A DNA stretch of 64,000 nucleotides from Phoronis australis (taxonomy: Eukaryota > Phoronida > Phoronidae): positions 434,859-498,858 of the forward strand of contig NMRA01000174.1 of NCBI GenBank assembly GCA_002633005.1. The letters run 5' to 3'. The notes below the pieces were generated by a model that was given only the letters and a program-made list of their open reading frames with translations, was not told where the DNA came from and searched no databases. Shown here in pieces: positions 30,701 through 38,475 of the stretch. Position 1 is the stretch's first letter. Every line of letters starts with the position of its first letter. The position numbers were made by a program, and so were the translations under genes.

Positions 30701-32255
30701 AATTTAATTACTTCATCTAATGTCTGATGTCTTCACATTTTACATCACAAATCAGTAGTTTAGTTGGGGTTACGCCGTAATGATACCGTTACTGCTGAAC
30801 ACCCTAACATATAAGCTCGAACATTCTCTCGTTCCAGTCATCCGATGCTCAGCAGTTCCTAAAGTAGGACGCGCTACAGCAGATACCACTGAGAACAAAC
30901 TTGGTACTGTAGTCAATTTCACGTGTAACGAAGGGTTTCAATTCATTGACGGCTCTACCTGGCGCTTGATGAAGTGCGACGGATACGCCGAATGGTCCCC
31001 TTCTTCAATGCCTTCTTGTACAGGTATATTGCATTTTGTCCTCGGGATATATGAGGAACATAAATTAATGCTACCGAATCCAGTCAAGTAATTCTTTAGT
31101 ATATGTGGCATGTCGAGCAATAGGAGTTTACTGAATTACACTATCGATGGGGATTGTCTCGATATTGGAAAGGGCGTAGAACCAACAACGGAAGTTACGA
31201 CATCAATATCAATGCAATAAAATCATGTTTCACAAGTGCATCTGCATCAGAGGTTAAACGTTGGGAAGTTTTCCAAGTGCTGGAGACCATTAAGAGTACG
31301 AGTTGTTCAAAGCATGCCTAAGTTTTGCTATTCTCTTAATTGCGGAGTTATTCTAGACATTTTGAACGCGTACATCAGTATGTAAAAGAGAATGAAATCT
31401 CGAGATAGCCAGTGATTGCGCAGATTTCATAATCATTGTTCACTATAATCTATCCTGTTTTCCAAAGCTTCATACGGTGTGTATCTAATAGGACAGTCCA
31501 AAATGGTGGGAGACGGGCTTACAATTTCATTAAGGCAGTCTTAATAATACTTGAATTTTTTGGCGTACAATCAAATACTAATTTCGGTGAACGGTAACGA
31601 GTTTCCAGTCTGTTTCCTCTTTATTGGAAAACTCGTGCATTTGGTGGTTGGGTAGGTATTTGAACAAACGCCGAGAGACAGCAGCAATATACGGTCTTGT
31701 TTTTCAGACGCTCCATACGTCATCAACCTCGCCGGTGACCATAGCCCGCAAGAAGCAGAAGCAGCTCTTAGTATCGGTGCAGTAGTTCTGATTTGCGTCG
31801 GCGTATTCTTCGCGGGCATTTTCATTTTTGATATGGCAACAATGGGAATGCACCTCACTAGAATACGTTACAATCTCTTTGGTGGAGAACCCCCCAGTTT
31901 TCACTACATCTCAGGCAACAAGAAAATGAAACAGAGCGGAAGAAATGAGAAAAAGAATCGAAACAAAAATGAAAAGAAAATGCCAGTAGAAGTTCCGCGG
32001 GAAACGCTGCAGGTGGAAACGCCGAAGCAACCCGAACCCTCCCCTCAGTTAAAGAAATACGAGATCACCGACATCGCAGAAGAGGACATGGACGAGCTAC
32101 AGCAACAGTTGGACAAAGAAATGGAGGAACTTGGTGACCTCGGAGACATGAGCGACCTTGACCTCGACGGCGACCTCGGATCAGATCTGGAAGCTGACAT
32201 GGAAGCTTTTGGTATAACAGGGGAGGAAGACGGAATTCCCAAAACAGAGTTATAA
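12687..32255 (+). CDS. Transmembrane receptor: CTLD, 11 CCP, CTLD, 5 CCP, TM, acidic tail
   Basis: Twenty-three exons join without a frame break: 12687-12701, 13039-13084, 13517-13679, 13973-14172, 14481-14660, 15540-15725, 16061-16249, 17169-17351, 17720-17905, 18126-18308, 18528-18707, 19206-19385, 20881-21114, 21597-21737, 24958-25140, 26589-26772, 27038-27255, 28450-28629, 29039-29233, 29625-29804, 30170-30346, 30838-31023 and 31708-32255. The sum is 4317 nt, 1438 codons plus stop. Order: signal peptide, CTLD1, CCP1-11, CTLD2, CCP12-16, a transmembrane helix near residues 1277-1297, and a cytoplasmic tail of about 141 residues. It is a type I surface protein with selectin-like parts but no EGF domain and two lectin modules. 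A role in recognition or adhesion is inferred from the domains; the ligand is unknown. The start and signal exons are the least certain parts. Confidence 0.88.
13039..13084 (+). CDS. Signal-peptide core exon, right gene
   Basis: A 46-nt exon with acceptor TTTTCAG and donor GTTTGT, phase 0 in and phase 1 out, encoding CLVYVATVLVTQISQ. Cleavage is expected near the start of the CTLD (VTAACDNGW). Same length and phases as 8864-8819 in the left gene. Confidence 0.68.
13517..13679 (+). CDS. CTLD1 first exon, right gene
   Basis: A 163-nt exon, phase 1 in and phase 2 out. It encodes ACDNGWKKNGDYCFYF (amino-terminal disulphide of a long-form CTLD), SWAAANNTC and QLASVKDNTE, the standard first half of the fold, with one NNT/NTC-region sequon. 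Confidence 0.9.
13973..14172 (+). CDS. CTLD1 second exon, right gene (degenerate)
   Basis: A 200-nt exon, phase 2 in and phase 1 out. It keeps the YWVGL core and the final YIC cysteine, but the middle cysteine pair normally flanking the WND region is absent, and no EPN, QPD or WND motif is seen. The fold is likely but calcium-dependent sugar binding is unlikely. Compare the left gene and CTLD2, which keep all three cysteines of this half. Confidence 0.85.
14481..14660 (+). CDS. CCP1 exon, right gene
   Basis: Phase 1-1, 180 nt, acceptor TTTCAG, donor GTAAGT. PCS, YVTYNC, PGF, VTC, GGW and FNC mark a full CCP. It is unusually rich in sequons (NAT, NSS, NCT, NVT). Confidence 0.9.
15540..15725 (+). 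CDS. CCP2 exon, right gene
   Basis: Phase 1-1, 186 nt, acceptor TTTCAG, donor GTGAGG. It encodes VKCAAP, GVNVTLTC, VSC, GTW and SAC. Sequons NVT and NDT. The segment after Cys2 (NDRYRYTND) departs from the usual xPGYxFPDG. Confidence 0.88.
16061..16249 (+). CDS. CCP3 exon with GC donor, right gene
   Basis: Phase 1-1, 189 nt, acceptor CAATAG. It encodes YKCPPLP, NVTITC, SGYWY, TAC, GDW and PAC. The exon must end at ATTG followed by GCAAGT, a GC-AG intron; no GT donor gives a phase-1 exit that keeps the last Cys and avoids the stop a few bases downstream. Confidence 0.88.
16942..17013. mobile_element. Short MITE-like inverted repeat (GGGCGGCGCA ends)
   Basis: ATGGGCGGCGCAGCAC at the left is inverted at the right as GTGCGCCTCCCAT, with a G-rich/C-rich centre. 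Related copies sit at 20665-20808. Confidence 0.6.
17169..17351 (+). CDS. CCP4 exon, right gene
   Basis: Phase 1-1, 183 nt, acceptor ATACAG, donor GTACGT. RCPAVS, GSVIKYSC, TGHKFPDN, VTC, GFW and QNC give a complete CCP with one NST sequon. Confidence 0.9.
17720..17905 (+). CDS. CCP5 exon, right gene
   Basis: Phase 1-1, 186 nt, acceptor TTTCAG, donor GTAAGC. It encodes VQCPLPP, SVVEYTC, LGYAFPGG, ITC, AQW and PSC, with NAT and NST sequons. Confidence 0.9.
18126..18308 (+). CDS. CCP6 exon, right gene
   Basis: Phase 1-1, 183 nt, acceptor TTTCAG, donor GTGAGT. IDC, GEIVYTC, PGYEFPSR, ITC, GVW and FDC. Sequons NDT, NAT and NIT. Confidence 0.9.
18528..18707 (+). CDS. CCP7 exon, right gene
   Basis: Phase 1-1, 180 nt, acceptor TTTCAG, donor GTAAGG. 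PSCYPI, GSVVTMVC, TGYDWPAN, VEC, QSW and PAC. Sequons NTT and NVT. Confidence 0.9.
19206..19385 (+). CDS. CCP8 exon, right gene
   Basis: Phase 1-1, 180 nt, acceptor TTTCAG, donor GTAAGT. MDCVTPP, SVLTYVC, AGYHWPDGD, TEC, LQW and PAC. The final part (NTPPACE) resembles CCP7 (VTPPACE) closely, suggesting that these two domains arose by tandem duplication. Confidence 0.9.
19563..19615. repeat. Hairpin, TTTCCGAAAGAGC family
   Basis: GTTTCCGAAAGAGCGC and the inverse GCGCTCTTTCGAAAATC flank a 20-bp loop. Same family as 951-989. Confidence 0.6.
20665..20808. mobile_element. Tandem pair of GGGCGGCGC MITE-like units
   Basis: Two adjacent G-rich/C-rich units, each ending in CACTTTTTC-AG-GC-GCGCCGC-like sequence, are bounded by CATGGGCGGCGC and its inverse GCGCCGCCCATG. 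Related to 16942-17013. It lies just upstream of the CCP9 exon. Confidence 0.6.
20881..21114 (+). CDS. Exon holding all of CCP9 and the start of CCP10, right gene
   Basis: Phase 1-1, 234 nt, acceptor TTTTCAG, donor GTAGGT. It encodes a full CCP9 (LKCDVLP, TTVTLTC, AGFVFPDGD, ATC, LVW, NAC) and then runs on through IRKNCFVPQPNKNG, the first cysteine segment of CCP10. The usual intron between the two domains is missing. One NAS sequon. Confidence 0.82.
21597..21737 (+). CDS. CCP10 remainder exon, right gene
   Basis: Phase 1-1, 141 nt, acceptor AAACAG, donor GTTTGT. It encodes NNYQSVLEYKC, DGYLLPNG, SLC, KDW and PDC, cysteines 2 to 4. Joined to 21114 it gives Cys1 to Cys2 spacing of normal length, so CCP10 is intact but split by an intron in its first loop. 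Confidence 0.82.
21738..24957. other. 3.2-kb intron between CCP10 and CCP11
   Basis: No exon with four CCP cysteines or proper splice signals was found. One weakly CCP-like reading near 23400-23510 lacks the cysteine pattern. This is the longest intron of the gene. Confidence 0.55.
24958..25140 (+). CDS. CCP11 exon, right gene
   Basis: Phase 1-1, 183 nt, acceptor TTTCAG, donor GTTAGT. VTCDYPP, NITYTC, KLPGGGK, ITC, GKW and DC. One NIT sequon. It precedes the second lectin module. Confidence 0.88.
25512..26113. mobile_element. Non-autonomous DNA transposon with palindromic subterminal repeats
   Basis: Terminal inverted repeats match for about 30 bp (TATGGTGGGCCGATGAGG at the left; TATGATGGGCCGTTGGGG read from the right), and both then continue into AAAGTGTCGCCG. 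The 6-bp GAAGTG flanks both ends (25506-25511 and 26114-26119), a clear target-site duplication. Inside, the 20-bp perfect palindrome ACGCTCGTAATTACGAGCGT and fragments of it recur many times on both sides, around a unique centre of about 220 bp. No ORF for a transposase is seen. Confidence 0.85.
26589..26772 (+). CDS. CTLD2 first exon, right gene
   Basis: A 184-nt exon, phase 1 in and phase 2 out. KCPEDPGWHLDSSTAQCYYL carries the amino-terminal cysteine pair. ESVKACTAKLANIVTINST follows as the usual helix and strand. One NST sequon. Confidence 0.9.
27038..27255 (+). CDS. CTLD2 second exon, right gene (best conserved lectin module)
   Basis: A 218-nt exon, phase 2 in and phase 1 out. It has HWIGLQES, WEWAEDGS, YDNWFKDEPDGDGSC, GIWKDRRC and YVC. 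EPD stands where calcium-dependent lectins carry EPN or QPD, and WKD stands for WND, so calcium-dependent ligand binding is plausible, with sugar specificity not predictable. All three cysteines of this half are kept. One NKT sequon. Confidence 0.92.
27273..27512. mobile_element. hAT-like MITE directly after the CTLD2 exon
   Basis: The ends are inverted repeats: CAGAGGCGGATCTAC at the left, and GTAGATCTGCCACTG at the right. GCAGC flanks both sides (27268-27272 and 27513-27517). The G-run followed by a C-rich mirror (GGGGGG, later CCCCCC) is typical of short hAT-type elements with CAGTGGCGGAT ends. It begins only 17 bp after the donor splice site. Confidence 0.75.
28450..28629 (+). CDS. CCP12 exon, right gene
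   Basis: Phase 1-1, 180 nt, acceptor TTTCAG, donor GTGAGT. VCNKNPK, GKKINYTC, PGYKFPDG, VEC, GFW and AC. One NYT sequon. Confidence 0.9.
29039..29233 (+). CDS. CCP13 exon, right gene
   Basis: Phase 1-1, 195 nt, acceptor ATCTAG, donor GTAAGT. VNCPAFLP, YGTVVTYTC, PGHWFSSNED, MTC, ATW and PAC. It is the longest single CCP exon of the gene because of an enlarged first loop. No sequon. Confidence 0.9.
29625..29804 (+). CDS. CCP14 exon, right gene
   Basis: Phase 1-1, 180 nt, acceptor TTTCAG, donor GTAAGG. RYCSSADLP, GSQVLFTC, TGFEFNDT, YTC, TTW and VSC. One NDT sequon. Confidence 0.9.
30170..30346 (+). CDS. CCP15 exon, right gene
   Basis: Phase 1-1, 177 nt, acceptor TTACAG, donor GTAGGT. LHCPPLS, GSKVKVTC, PGHMYADT, SEC, KTW and PTC. 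No sequon. Confidence 0.9.
30838..31023 (+). CDS. CCP16 exon, right gene
   Basis: Phase 1-1, 186 nt, acceptor TTCCAG, donor GTATAT. IRCSAVP, GTVVNFTC, EGFQFIDG, MKC, AEW and PSC. One NFT sequon. It is the membrane-proximal domain. Confidence 0.9.
31708..32255 (+). CDS. Membrane anchor and cytoplasmic tail exon, right gene
   Basis: Last coding exon, phase 1 in, stop TAA at 32253-32255. A short stalk is followed by a hydrophobic helix (LSIGAVVLICVGVFFAGIFI). The tail starts with YNLF, which fits a Y-x-x-hydrophobic sorting signal, then a Lys/Arg/Asn-rich stretch (MKQSGRNEKKNRNKNEKK), a Pro-rich linker, and a strongly acidic Asp/Leu-rich segment (LGDLGDMSDLDLDGDL). It ends KTEL, which as a cytosolic C-terminus fits a class I PDZ ligand, not an ER retrieval signal. 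No ITAM, ITIM or kinase domain is seen. Confidence 0.88.
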
Positions 32256-32259
32256 TAAA
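32254..32259 (+). terminator. AATAAA overlapping the stop codon
   Basis: The hexamer shares two bases with the TAA stop. If used, it would give a 3' UTR of only a few tens of bases. A more ordinary candidate is AATAAA at 33232-33237, followed by GT/T-rich sequence. Confidence 0.35.
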
Positions 32260-33349
32260 GTCGTCCAAGTGAAGTATTATATTTTTCAAATGAATTTTAC
32301 TTTTACCTCGTCAACGCCAGGACTTGTCGGAGAGCCAGTGTGTGGCGAGATATAAAAAGTATAAACAAGAGTGTCAGTGATTAGCTTGGCGAGTGTACCG
32401 ATCAGTAAGAAGAAAATGCGAGTATTGATATGTCGGTATTAAACAAGCTACAGCATGTACCACTATTGGCATTGGATCAGTTTCGTACTGTTCTGTTAAT
32501 ACAGTAACAGGCAAAGATAAAAGACGGGAAATTCTATCAACTCAGGAAACGAAAATACAAACACAAATTGTGTTATGATGTTAGACTGATGCCACATTTA
32601 TGTTCCCAACGTTTATTTTTGACAATGGACAATTTCAGATCATTCAATGCTTGTACTTTTTTATATTACACGGTGTTACACGTTGAGTAATTCGCAACTC
32701 AACCAAATCACTTGAATTCGCATTCAGGTAATTTCCAGTGACATCCAACATTCAGCGGTTTTACTTCATTCCTGGCGCTAACATTAGACTTCACAATGAG
32801 TGCTGCAGTGGTTTTCAGCAGTTGAAATCGTGATCTCAGCTGTAGCCTACTGAGTCATAGGTGTCGAGACCGTTTCATTCAAGAGTCGACTCACCTATAT
32901 CTAACAACAACATGTCGTGGAAATCGACCCCATGTCGTGCAACTGTTCACAAATATAAATCGCCAGAGGAATAATTTACGAAGAAGAGAAAAAAATCTAG
33001 TTATCAAAAGCAGTATAGACTGTTGACATTGCTTTTGATGAAAGTCATTACAAGATAGAAGTCAAGCTTTTTTTCGTCTGAAATTACTGCGTCTGGTTAC
33101 ATATAGAAGCAATCTGGCCTGATCTTAGAAAGATCTAATGTTGCCTTAGGAAGTAAATGCAAGCGTACAGAGATAACGTTACATTTACTACGAGCCCAAA
33201 TGAAGTGCATATGTTTTTGATGTAGACACTAAATAAACGTTCAGTGTTTCACATTTTCTTAATTTAATGAAAAGCCAAATATGAAGTTTTACACCACACC
33301 AGCATTAACCACGGTGGCTTGGAAAAGATTAGAATTTATTTTTTCTTCA

Positions 33350-33414
33350 CTCGAGCGCCCGATTTACAACTCGAGCGCCCGACTTCGAAGTCGAGTTCCG
33401 GACTTACAACTCGC
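33350..33414. repeat. 20-bp tandem repeat (CTCGAGCGCCCGA)
   Basis: About three imperfect copies of a unit containing CTCGAGCGCCCGATTTACAA, the third degraded. Confidence 0.75.
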
Positions 33415-33590
33415 GGCACCACAACCTTTTTATGTCCATGAAGCGCTAATTAAGTCATACCAAAATAACAAATTTCAAACTGGAATAAATCGAGTTAGCT
33501 GCAGACAATCTTCCGTTGAAGCAATTTACAACCTCCATTTGATTCACAGAGTTACCACGTGTTACCAAGGACGCTATTACCCCATAGTTA

Positions 33591-33624
33591 AAAATAAAAC
33601 AAAACAAAACAAAACAAAACAAAG
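33591..33624. repeat. (AAAAC)n microsatellite
   Basis: Six or so consecutive AAAAC units. Confidence 0.9.
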
Positions 33625-34966
33625 GATTTCACACAGCAAAACCCAGCCTAAAACTGTAGTTTTCAAAGAAGCTTCCACAAAAATCCCATGGTGGTATGAG
33701 TGAAGAACCTGTTACTTTGCGTATTTTGAGAACTGGCTACAAGGGCTTCTTAGGCGAGCCAACTGCACATGAAGGTTGAATGAAATTTTACAACGAAACA
33801 CAAACACCTATCATCGATATATATTTTAGCCTACAGTATATAACCAAAACATAAAGTTACCTCGAATCAAATGTACGTCCCTCCTGAATTATTACTGTTT
33901 ACCTAACTATCGCGTTACTTCTATATTGAATGTGGAAGTTCCTGCTGGGTGCCATTGCATCGCAATCTTTTGCAAAAATTTAATTAATTTATTTTGAGGA
34001 CAAGTAACCAATAAATACAAGAACGAGTGTTATAGGATATTATATTTACCAACTAGTTCAGAAAATTAATAAGTTCCGTTATAAAACTCATCTCCAAACA
34101 AGTACTGTAAATCTGGCAAGAAGTCCAGTTATCATTTTGACAACAGGACGAAGGAACGCAGTCCAAGTTTACTCAGAGAGGTAAGAGAAACAAACTAAAA
34201 ATAAGTGAAAGCTTGATTTTTTGCCGCTGTTTCCTTCTAGTTAAAAATCTATCAGCAGTTATTCGCAAATGCTTCTCGCGGATTTCCCGGGCGATTTTTT
34301 TGCTGATGGTAATCGAGATGACGACATGAACAAAAGGCAACAACTACTATGGTATGGTTTTAATTAGAAATTAAAATGAACACTGACACGATTACTTTAA
34401 ATGCACACTACTGTACAGAGAGTATATCATGTTTTATTTCTGCTATTAATGGGCTGGCGTAGTTGCTCGTGGAGCTAGTCGCTTATTTTGAGAAATAATC
34501 CTAGTGAAGAAACACGGGAGATTTGGCATTTTTTGTGGAAAAAAAATTTCCGTTGTCAGTACCTTGAATCTTCAAAAACCTCTGCCAGAAACGTCACGTT
34601 GCCTGCTTTCTAAATGTTAAATCATTTCCAGTGAGTATCAAGCTGTCATATTTATTAACAAGATATAAATTAGGTTGATTCATCAAACAGTAGAGGTTCC
34701 TAAACGTACATATATATACCCAGCAATCTTACGTCACGAGAAAATGCGGAGTCCTGTAAAATTTCCAGATACTCTTAAGTTTGCACTCAATTTGTTTTCT
34801 TTACGATGCCACAAACCAATCAATCGATTGTTCTTGGCCACCATCCTTCTGTGCAAAGTTGCACAAATTACCAAGTGCCACCGATATTCATTTTGAAAAA
34901 GGCCTATATCAACTCTGAACTCACATACGTGGTGAGCATACTTGAACAAACTTGTTAATTCCTCAG

Positions 34967-35054
34967 ATGAAGTCTTCATTGATGAAGTGGCTTGCCATTG
35001 CGGTGGTAGCTGTAACAAGCGTGAATTCGCAACCAATAAAAGAGTTGGAATCAG
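34967..35054 (+). CDS. Exon 1 of the small secreted gene (signal peptide)
   Basis: Encodes 29 codons plus one base, including the whole hydrophobic signal core, and ends at G before GTAAGC. Splicing to 36698 keeps the frame open. Confidence 0.72.
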
Positions 35055-36897
35055 GTAAGCCTCATATCACACAGTAAAATTTAAGAGGGCCTTTGTGCAG
35101 TTTTTTTGACGATGCCCGGTTCGTTGAAAGTGTTAATTGCCTGGGGTTTCTAGAGAACCTCTACCCCTTCATTTGGGTACTCAAGTCACCAATTATGCAT
35201 CAGTCATACGCTATAAGGTAATTGACGAAATGTGCATGAAAGCATTCTCCTGACTGTTCTTTGACAACCGGCAAGTCAATACCACCAATTAACCAAAATT
35301 TCAAAATTGGGAGATTTCCTACGTTTGTTTGGCCTAAACTATAAGCGGCCTGCGCTGCTGGCAACCCAATCACGTAACCTGCGGATTTATTCGATTAAAA
35401 AACAATGTTTTCTCTTCCCCTCCTCTCTTTACATGGTACCCAACTTTCACATGCAATAAAATAAAAAATTGCATTGCGCAGACTATTGTTTACCATGGAA
35501 ACTTGTGATTTGAGGAGAGATTTGACGGAGTCAGTCGGTTTCTGTACTTCTGATTTTTGTTTGTTTGCTTAAAACCAGACTACAACCATGGTAACACAAG
35601 TAAATTTAGTTCCTACAATATGTTAAAAGCATCACCGGCTCTAACCACACTGCAGTGATAATTAACTTGTCAAATGTGATAGACAACCTGCGTTGTTACC
35701 TGACATACGTCTACGTCATCGCCAGAAACCTCATTACACTGAGCTACGAACAACACCTGTTCACATTGGTGTTCTATTCAATATACTCTGGTAACTGCAG
35801 TAGGTACACACTTCTACCGCAAAAACGGGCGCACATTTAAACTACTGGTACTGGCGGTTCTTTGTTGGCCCGTTCTCTCGAAAAAGCTGCTTCACGTACC
35901 ATTAGGCTGACGTGCCAGTGTTTTTTCTTGTATTGCTAAAGTACTGCTGGGACGATCTGGATGGTTCAATAAATCTAGAATAATAAAAGTCGCTTTAAAG
36001 AAATCGCCTGAATCAATCTTTTGTGGGTGCTTTAGTGTATGCTTGGGCATCTTAATTGTTTTTGAAAGATCTCTGGCAGATCGAAAATTCCGTTCCCCTG
36101 TCTCCGCGCCAACACAACTAATGTCTGGAATAGAAAGTAACTAGACTCTGTTTCGATTATTTATCTCAAAACTTATCCTAGTGTGCAACTGTACAGCTAC
36201 AATTTACTTCTTCCATTCAGCGAAAACACTGGATGACGTGGGTTGAGGTGGGGGTCTTTCCCAGTTTTCAAAACTCCTTACAAATATTGAAGGACTTATA
36301 GGGTTGCAGAAAATGACCGTTTCAAAGATGTAAGCGACCTAATCCTTTTGTTAACGTTTGCAAGGTAAAACCAGGTTTAGTATCCTGTCGATTACCGATG
36401 GTGAGTGTCGTGTTATTACGGTAAATTTTCACCTATTTAGCACATAACATGACCAAATTTCTATACAACAATCAAGATTAAGAAAGTTTTAATCTTATTA
36501 CTAGCATGGTTTGCACTGTGTAGATGTCACAAAACAGCATATAGAAAAAAAGTTTCTCATCGCTTGCAAAGAGGTGATCTGCCTTTGAAAATTTGAAAGT
36601 GACATTTTTGGCAATAACTTTTTAGCGAAATAAGTGGAGAATTACCGTAACATAGTTGGAAAGCTAAATTAAAGGAGTGAAGGGCGAACATTTTCAGGAA
36701 CACAGAATGTCGAAGAAACTGAAGACCTGCCAGGGTTGAATAAAGGAGAATATGTGCCTTTGATTGGAAAGGTCTTGGAGCCAGAGAATGTCCCTATTCA
36801 ACATGTTGTAATGAAAAAAGAGGGGCAACAAAAGCCATTTGTACAAGGAATCATACCACCATACGCAGAGCTTTGTATTGCCTATGGCATATGTTAA
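34967..36897 (+). CDS. Small secreted peptide or protein, two exons
   Basis: Exon 34967-35054 (phase 1 out, donor GTAAGC) and exon 36698-36897 (acceptor TTTTCAG, stop TAA) join to give 95 residues. The first 22 or so form a signal peptide (MKWLAIAVVAVTSVNS, cleavage likely after VNS, before QPIKEL). The rest is hydrophilic, with an acidic stretch (NVEETEDLPG), one dibasic site (VVMKKEG) and a C-terminal segment PPYAELCIAYGIC. The only two cysteines of the mature part form C-x5-C at the very end, as in several cyclic peptide hormones. I do not recognise the family. A poly(A) signal AATAAA follows at 37016-37021. CCTCAG stands directly before the first ATG, so a 5' UTR intron may end there. A second Met six codons in could also serve as the start. 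Confidence 0.7.
36698..36897 (+). CDS. Exon 2 of the small secreted gene (mature part)
   Basis: Contains the acidic segment, the KK site and the terminal C-x5-C motif. The frame is open over its full 200 nt only in the phase set by exon 1. Confidence 0.7.
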
Positions 36898-37015
36898 CAG
36901 GCTAAAGAAGTGAAAAAAATCATAGACGTAATGGCAATTACCAAGAATGACTGTTAACTGAGTGTATATTTATTAAATACATGACAGCTATGACAAACAC
37001 TAAAGGATGTTATGA

Positions 37016-37021
37016 AATAAA
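37016..37021 (+). terminator. Poly(A) signal of the small secreted gene
   Basis: AATAAA about 120 bp after the stop codon. Confidence 0.6.
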
Positions 37022-38305
37022 TGAAGCATTCTAAATAGAGAGATTATAAATACAGTAACTGCTCTACAGTTTCGCAAACTCTACTCAATTTGCACACCAA
37101 AAATATTCAACATTCGCACATGACGAAGGCGTTTATCTTTTGAAAAAATTATTTAATTGTGAGAGAAATTGTAGAGCCGTTAGGTAGTAAAAATCTTTGC
37201 TGTTATGAAAATTATTAGAAATGCCTGAAAAGTGAGTCTACATTATTTAATTAAATACTTGACATAATGTAATTCATGTGCCGTTAAAACAACTTAAAAT
37301 ATTCAGGACTGTTGTATAATAAAGGAACTAAATAAGTATTTTTAAGATTGACTGACTGACGTCTTTGTCATTATATCAAACATGTATGAAAAAATAATAA
37401 AAGAATTAAAGTGATGCATTGAGTTTTAAGACAACCTCTAAAATAAAGTACATTGAAAATAAGATATAAGGACATGTAAAAGATTGGAGCACTGCATCAA
37501 AGCTTTTTCTCCAGCTGAAGCCATTTGATAAATTCGAGGGACATTCATTTCGGTCAACCTCACCAGCTAAAGTGAAAATTGTAAACCTGGTTACTCAGCC
37601 AGACAAAATGTACATCAAAGCTTCCCATACAATGACAGGAAATGATTTCCATCCCCAAGCAGATCATCAAGGGCACCCACAAGTGAAAGCAAACATTAAT
37701 TTTAATGTGGTAGCCAACCCTTCCATTTGGTTCACATCGATTGCCAGCGAAGTCCCAGTTCTTTTTCATAGCAGAAATCAATTGCTGGTATGAGAAGGAA
37801 ACTTTTGAACCAGTTTGTTAATGCGCTTAGTCCATCATTTTCATTTTTAAGACAAGAATATGGGGGTGCTGGACACAGACATTAAAATGCTGTAACGTCA
37901 TTGCCATCAGCTTGTTTTCTCCATTCAACAATTGTATCATTATAGGCTAAGCTCAACAATATCAGTTCAGTTTCTGTCTGAGGATGACATGAATTTGCAC
38001 CAGAGTTTGCTCAAATGATCTTTAATCAGTTGAATCAAAGTCACTTTGCACAAGTTTTCATGGAAACCAGAATATCAACTTCACATGGCTACAGGACATC
38101 GTATACCAAATGAGTTCCCACAGCTTATCCACTTATATTCATGCACTCATAGTGACAAAACGTGCATGAGTTTGGCCACGGTATCTTTGGTTAGTTCACT
38201 TAGGTTCAGTTTGCAATGATCTTCATCAGTCCATGGTGTATATTCTCTTTGAACAAATCTCCACAGAGTGTTTGTACAAAATCAATGTTGTCACAGCTCA
38301 TCCCT
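37022..38305. other. Convergent 3' region
   Basis: The plus-strand peptide gene and the minus-strand SMP-C2 gene converge here. Overlapping open frames near 37560-37793 on both strands show no recognisable domain. The stretch probably holds the 3' UTR of the SMP-C2 gene. Confidence 0.5.
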
Positions 38306-38475
38306 CTACAATTCTGTGTCTTTGATATTTGATGACGAGAATGTGCGCCTGAGCTTAGCCACGGGACCTTTAGCCTGTTGTACCAACTTCACCTTGGACG
38401 GATCACCATGAGATATCTGGAGCAGTATGTCGACACTGTTCTCCAGGCTTACCCATTTAGTTACTTCAAACTGAT
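38306..38475 (-). CDS. Last exon: end of C2-4 and C-terminus
   Basis: Phase 1 in, acceptor TTTTCAG, stop TAG at 38308-38306. EVTKWVSLENSVDILLQISH is the last strand of a C2 domain. A basic segment (KLRR) and the end NIKDTEL follow. Thr at -2 and Leu at 0 fit a class I PDZ ligand. Confidence 0.8.

Larger units (their letters stand above)
32256..34966. other. Intergenic / 3' UTR region
   Basis: No gene recognised. It contains the probable 3' UTR of the receptor gene, a poly(A) signal candidate at 33232-33237, a 20-bp tandem repeat at 33350-33414 and an AAAAC repeat at 33591-33624. The open frame at 33281-33703 runs through these repeats and looks non-coding. Confidence 0.5.

Noticed and set aside
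32045-32289. Two minus-strand open frames rich in Ser/Pro/Arg
   Set aside because: They are antisense to the acidic, codon-biased tail exon of the receptor gene.
33281-33703. 140-codon open frame on the plus strand
   Set aside because: It runs through a 20-bp tandem repeat and an AAAAC microsatellite, has biased low-complexity ends and no recognisable domain or splice context.
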